From the NCBI GenBank assembly GCA_014529385.2, contig CM043945.1, forward strand, positions 91,876,112-91,940,111: a DNA stretch of 64,000 nt, written 5' to 3'. Positions within the stretch are counted from its first letter, which is position 1. Each line of letters starts with the position of its first letter. Source of the DNA: Adiantum capillus-veneris (Eukaryota; Streptophyta; Polypodiopsida; Polypodiales; Pteridaceae). Below, one piece after another: positions 59,801-64,000 of this stretch. The position numbers and the translations under genes were made by a program. The notes beneath the pieces are model-generated. The model saw only the letters and a list, made by a program, of their open reading frames with translations, was not told where the DNA came from and searched no databases.

Positions 59801-60336
59801 ATCTGTGCATTTTTCAGGCATTTCTTGGATATCCATGTGATGTTTGAGCATCCTTAAGGTGGTTTTGGCATTGCCTCGGCTCCAAGTCTAGCTTTGTGTG
59901 ATCATTCGAAACTGAAATTACCATATCTGTACTTGTAGGAGATTCTGAGATCCATCTGAGGTTTCCTGTAACTGTCCTGACCCTTAGTCGGACAAGTATT
60001 CCTTCCAAACCATCCATCATCATTTTTAACCAGATTTGGATAGTATTAGGTCAAATTTTCCCTTTTTGGTTGTGTTTGACAAATTGGGCCCATTCTATGA
60101 GCAAAATTTGTGCATTTTCCTTGAAAATTCAAGAGGGTGTACTTTTATCTGAGTTCCAAGCATGGGCCAACTCAAAAGTTGCAAAACCTGCAAATGGGGG
60201 CATCGATCGCGATCGTACCATGGAGGCCAAATTTGGTTTTGACACCAGCAGGTTGTAGGCGAGGTTGAGGGGAGGTGTTTTGCAAAATATGTCCCAGTTT
60301 TTGTCAAGGAGGTACACCGATCGCGATCGGTGTACC
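56516..60336 (-). repeat. array of CGATCGCGATCG palindrome units (Element M)
   Basis: Four copies of CGATCGCGATCG: 56523-56534, 59478-59489, 60204-60215 and 60318-60329. Most are preceded by GAGGTACAC, and three of the four are followed by a GAGGCCAAATTTGG word that itself contains the palindrome CCAAATTTGG. At 60311-60336 the arms extend (GGTACAC/GTGTACC), making a perfect 26-bp palindrome. They lie between protease 2 and the third ORF. Confidence 0.88.
56538..59215 (-). mobile_element. nested solo-LTR-like insertion in Element M
   Basis: A palindromic repeat unit of Element M is split: its left half ends GATCGCGATCGTAG at 56537 and its right half resumes GTAGTACAGAGGCCAAA at 59216. The intact unit at 59466-59510 shows the two halves are contiguous when uninterrupted. 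The insert has TG...CA ends, 2678 bp and GTAG on both sides (4 bp, or GTAGT if 5). It has no pol sequence. A TATA-like CTATAAAAGG on the minus strand near 57515 and microsatellites fit a solo LTR. Confidence 0.65.
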
Positions 60337-61260
60337 ACCACCAAATATGGTTTTGACCACATAGCTTTGTTCCTGGCCTTGTGGGGAGCACACTGATGTG
60401 TTTTGTGGCTGAAAGAAGTTTTGCATGGATGCCTCTAAGGGCCCTCGACTTCTTTGACCCAATCCGACTTGATTCGATCCTTTCGCCCGTTTGTGCAAAG
60501 ATTCGCGCTTGTATGCATAATAGACTTGATCTTTACTTAATAGGGAACATACCTGTGAAATCTGGTGTGAAATGCTGGCTCCAACCGTCCGTACGGGGCA
60601 GAAACGTGGCAGCTCGCTCTAGGTCAAAAAAGCTCTCTCCTTCTCTCTCAAAAGGTTAAAATGAACAATGAGCTAGACTTTGGTCTACCTGACCTATATC
60701 GTCCCGAGATTTTCATAACACCGGGTTGATTTTTCTCACCATTGATCCTGATTTAGTCTGCATACCACTTGTGGGTCGAACCGTTCATCATTCCGGCATC
60801 GTATGACTGTTTGATGCGATCTTGGCGAAATGTAGTCATGATCATTGAGGCCGAAATTTGACATCTTCAGATTAGCTTCATATCTTTCATGCTTGATAAT
60901 TTTATCATGATTTCGGCGTTTGCTTCCAGAACTTGATTCCGACACTTGTGAGCGAGATTTTTTGAATTTTAGATGTTTTATTAATGAAAATCAAACACAA
61001 TAAAATGAAAATACTTATTAACTGGCGAAAAATTAGCCAAAATTATTATACTCACCCCTAAGCATATATTTTCTCTTGAAGCATCCCAATGCTCCGAATT
61101 TGTCATTACAGCTCATTATTATGCTAGTCGGATGATACAAAAGAAACTGCTAAAAGATGCCAGGTTTTGATCGAATTTGTTCAAAACTGAACTCTAAATA
61201 ATGAAAAAAACACACACATTATGTAAATATATACACCTTGGATCTCTTAATGGCCTTGAC
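59216..61260 (-). other. non-coding stretch between internal polypurine tract and third ORF (Element M)
   Basis: About 2 kb without a domain-bearing frame on either strand, holding three of the four palindrome units. Short frames here are not supported. Confidence 0.5.
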
Positions 61261-61299
61261 TGTTACTCTCCCCTTCCTTGTCCGAGTCGTCCCGGACGA
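61261..61299 (-). other. internal polypurine tract with hairpin (Element M)
   Basis: On the minus strand TCGTCCGGGACGACTC (61284-61299) is followed by CAAGGAAGGGGAGAGT (61265-61280). The tract nearly matches the element's own 3' tract (AAGGAAGGGGGGAGT). The hairpin half matches TCGTCCGGAAGGACTC at the same place in Element P, and here folds as CGTCC-g-GGACG. Confidence 0.75.
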
Positions 61300-61562
61300 A
61301 GGGTGGTGCATGTGCATGGGTTTTGAACTTTGTGTCTATGCATGGCCGTGTCATGTGGCCCTATTCTGATGTTTGAAACAATGCGTTGGGTAACAATATG
61401 CTGTGCATGATGTGGGAACTGAATATAGTTTTCAGTGGCCTTTGATGGTGAGGGTAGCAATTTATGGAACATGAGAGCCTGTAGTTGAATTGCTCTTTCC
61501 TTGATTGTGGGTGTTGTGCCGGCAACTATTTTTGGAACCCATTTATATGTGGTTTGTTGCAT

Positions 61563-62490
61563 CTACACCGATTCTGCTTTAGTTTTCACCGTTTTCCAAT
61601 GCCATTTGGAAGATTCAGGCTTCGTGGTTTGAGTTTTGGTGTTCCTTTTGAGCTCTGGTATTTTAGCGTTATCCTTTTTTTGTTGCCATCTCCACTTGGA
61701 AGTAGCTTCGGAAGGTTTTGGAGATGATGCCGCTTCCGTCAGGAGTTTGCCCTTAGGTAGCCATATCTTGCTCGGTTTGTTGGTCAGCAATGATTTCCTG
61801 ATCCAGACCTTCTGAATAACCTTGGGGGTTGTTTTTGGTTGAATAGCCGATTGCTTATTGTCGATGGGGATACTTGGCCACGAGTGATCTGTCTTTGCGA
61901 ATGGAGTCATGTACACGTTAGAGTCATGTGTGTACCTTAACGCATGTTCCGACCATTCAGTGACTGCATTGTACGTTCTCATCCATGGAACTCCTAAACA
62001 TATTGATTCTCTGATTTCTCCATCTTTCATTATGAAAAATTGATGAGGGTAACTGTTTCCATCAAGATTGATTGGCAAGTTTACTATCCCCATCGTTGGC
62101 TCATATATCAATTGTGGATTGCACGAGTGGTTCATCTGTTAGCATCTTGTAAGTGGAGAAGTTGACCGCATTCACTCTTGCACCTGTGTCAATTAATACT
62201 CGCTGATACCTGCCATGTGGGAGTTTGACATTGATTCGAACATCAATTCCTGTTTGCCATTGCTCATCAGTTTGAATGATAGCTAAAGGAATTCGAGCCG
62301 TGTTCGCTGGTGTAAGAAGTCTTTGTTGTTGTAATGCTTGTTTTCTTTTTAAAATTCTGACTTTGGCTTCCTACTGCGCTTGAGATTTTGTTTCTTTTGC
62401 TTTGTTCTTGCGTTGCTTCGTAGTGTGTATTTTGGCAAGCATCTCTGTGGTTAGTGGCAAGTTATATTTCTTTAGTCTGCAACCACTAAT
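61563..62490 (-). pseudogene. Element M protease 2 with basic tail
   Basis: After the integrase tail (EMPNW, one-base frameshift near 62491, then ISGCRLKKYNLPLTTEML, matching ISGCRLKKYHLPLTPEML in Element P) comes a retropepsin: catalytic DTGA at 62179-62190 (RVLIDTGARVNAVNF), then after a shift near 62135 GIVNLPINLDG, and SICLGVPWMRTYNAV as the C-terminal LG motif. The tail from about 61850 is basic with Trp repeats (QKVWIRKS, SKIWLPKG, SKWRWQQKK, SKWHWKTVK). One TAG interrupts the linker near 62373. Only this protease is visible because gag lies outside the window. Confidence 0.8.
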
Positions 62491-63979
62491 TCCAGTTAGG
62501 CATTTCCTCTCCCTCTAATGTCGCAAGTTTGATGGCACCTCTAGATGATATGTCATGAATCACGTAGGGTCCATTCCCTCGCTTTTTGAGTTTTCGGGAA
62601 TGTTGTTTTAGGGTATACATTAAAACGTAATCCCCAGTAGAAAATTCCTTGCTGATTACGTGTTGATCAAAGAATGATTTGATGTTTCGTTTTTGCACGT
62701 AGATTGATGCAACGGCTCTCAATCTAGTTTCATCTAGTTTTTCTAGGACATCTACCTGATTGGATAATTCATGGCCTGTCCATTCTAATTGTTTAGAGAC
62801 TCGAAGTGTGGGAATAAGGAATTCAAGTGGCAAAATTGCTTGCATTCCATAAACCATGTGGAATGGAGTCGTTCCGATGGATGTTTTGTAAGCTACTCTA
62901 TACACCCATAAAGCTGAATGCAGCTTTTGATCCCAATCAGCTCTCGATTCGCCGACAATTTTGGTGAGAATTGTCACCAAAATTTTATTCGTACTTTCTG
63001 CTTAGCCGTTTGCTTGTGGGTGATAGGGAGCGGACTTCCTGTGAATTACCTGGAATTTGTCCAATAGGAATTCGATTACTTCATTGATGAAGTGAGTGCC
63101 TCTATCGCTCACGAGATCAATTGGTAAGCCATATCTGGTGAAAATGTTCTCGTATAAAAACTGTGCTGTCGTTTTTGCATCATTTCTGGCTGTTGCTTTA
63201 GCTTCCACCCATTTTGTTAGATAATCTATTGCCACTATAATGTATTGAGCGTGCGTTTTATACCCCGGAGGCGCTATCGGTCCTACAAAATCTATTCCCC
63301 ATTTTGCAAACGCTCTTGCCCCCATCATTGGCCTTAAGGGCATATCGTCGCGCGCTCTCGGAATTTTCATTTTCTGGCACTCATCACATCGTTTGACAAA
63401 CTCTTCACCATCCATGAATAGTGTAGGCCACCATATGCCCGCAAAAAGAATTGCTTTGGCCATTTTGTCAGTTGAGAAGTGTCCACCAGCTTGTCCGCTG
63501 TGTGCTTGCTCTAAGATAGGAATGTATTCCTCTTCGGTCGCACACATTCTCAATTGATGGTCCTTTCCCCTCTTGTAAAGAGCGTCCTCAATCATTACAT
63601 AGTTTTCTACCTCTTTCATGATTGTTTTGATTCGCGATCTACTCATCCCCTCAGGCAGTATCCTGGTGGTGAGGTATTCAACGATGTAGTTACTCCATCG
63701 AGGTGCTACAGACAATCTGAATAGAGTCGCGTGTTCTATTGGCTTTTGAAGCGTGCATTTGACACAAGATTTGACATTCATATGAACACTATGTTGCATT
63801 TTTTGCCAATACACACCCGTTCTCATCAATCTCTGATACATCTGTGCATGCCCATTGTGAATTCCCGTTGTTTGTACATGAGCATGGTTTAGGTACAATT
63901 CCCGTTCGTCAGGTTCAACACAAAATCTAAGGATTTGATCCGTTCCCTGTTTATATAACCGGCCCACTAACATTACCAA
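62486..63979 (-). pseudogene. Element M integrase with two tandem H2C2 modules
   Basis: Module 1 (about 63890-63750): NHAHVQTTGIHNGHAQM, RTGVYWQK, KSCVKCTLQKP. Module 2 (about 63510-63370): LEQAHSGQAGGHFSTDK, AGIWWPTLF, VKRCDECQKMK. The core has GIDFVGP, VSDRGTHF and, after a TAA at 63002-63004 in place of the Gln of NGQ, the catalytic Glu in AESTNK. WVYRVAYKTSIGTTPF and MYTLKQHSRKLKKRG follow. No chromodomain. Unlike Element P, both zinc modules and the catalytic triad keep their key residues, and a single stop is the only break up to about 62491. Confidence 0.9.
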
Positions 63980-64000
63980 TGATCTGGATGCTGCAATGGT

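Larger units (their letters stand above)
51986..64000 (-). mobile_element. Element M: giant Ty3/gypsy retrotransposon, 3' part
   Basis: Read on the minus strand the order is integrase with two H2C2 modules, protease 2, internal polypurine tract, palindrome-rich non-coding DNA (with a nested LTR), third ORF, polypurine tract and LTR. The layout matches Element P from integrase onward, and proteins are alignable, but the two are clearly different families. gag, RT and the 5' LTR lie right of the window. At least 12 kb. Confidence 0.88.

Overview
The window is plant nuclear DNA made almost entirely of nested, decayed LTR retrotransposons. It holds Ty1/copia and non-chromodomain Ty3/gypsy (Tat-like and related) polyproteins, TG...CA LTRs with TATA boxes, plant-type primer-binding sites (tRNA-Asp and initiator tRNA-Met), AT-rich spacers and many microsatellites. 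This pattern fits a large-genome land plant in repeat-rich, possibly pericentromeric chromatin. I cannot name the species. I found no intact host gene, no tRNA or rRNA gene and no CRISPR array.

Layout. 1-3476 is the 3' half of a copia element whose 3' LTR carries an extra tandem copy (to 3757). It sits in the pol gene of a Tat-type gypsy element (3758 to about 8884) with two RNase H domains. 9298-14960 is a decayed gypsy integrase followed by a long third ORF and an LTR-like end. 15610-31536 is a complete 15.9-kb gypsy element, called Element P here, with a perfect 5-bp target duplication (TTCAC). Just right of it, 31854-32248 is a broken histone H3 gene of CENH3 type with a 34-base C run. 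35440-46870 holds three copies of a TIR-bearing segment and a decayed gypsy element with a 1.58-kb LTR (36361-41490). 46950-51985 holds copia remnants and a truncated LTR related to the one at 36361. 51986-64000 is the 3' part of a second giant gypsy element on the minus strand, called Element M.

The most interesting signal is the shared architecture of Elements P and M. In both, the integrase is preceded by two tandem H2C2 zinc modules. Pol then continues past the integrase into a second retropepsin domain (DSGA in P, DTGA in M) with a basic tail carrying K-x-W repeats. A short hairpin and an internal copy of the element's own polypurine tract follow. Beyond that lies a separate third ORF that is proline-rich and coiled-coil, ending in a conserved module I do not recognise. 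Element P also has a normal protease between gag and RT, so it carries two. Both elements hold repeated TCGCGA-centred palindromes in non-coding parts. I do not know this combination from the described plant Ty3/gypsy lineages.

All copies are broken by stops and frameshifts, so they are fossils here. The gene order is still readable because P and M are independent, diverged copies that agree with each other.
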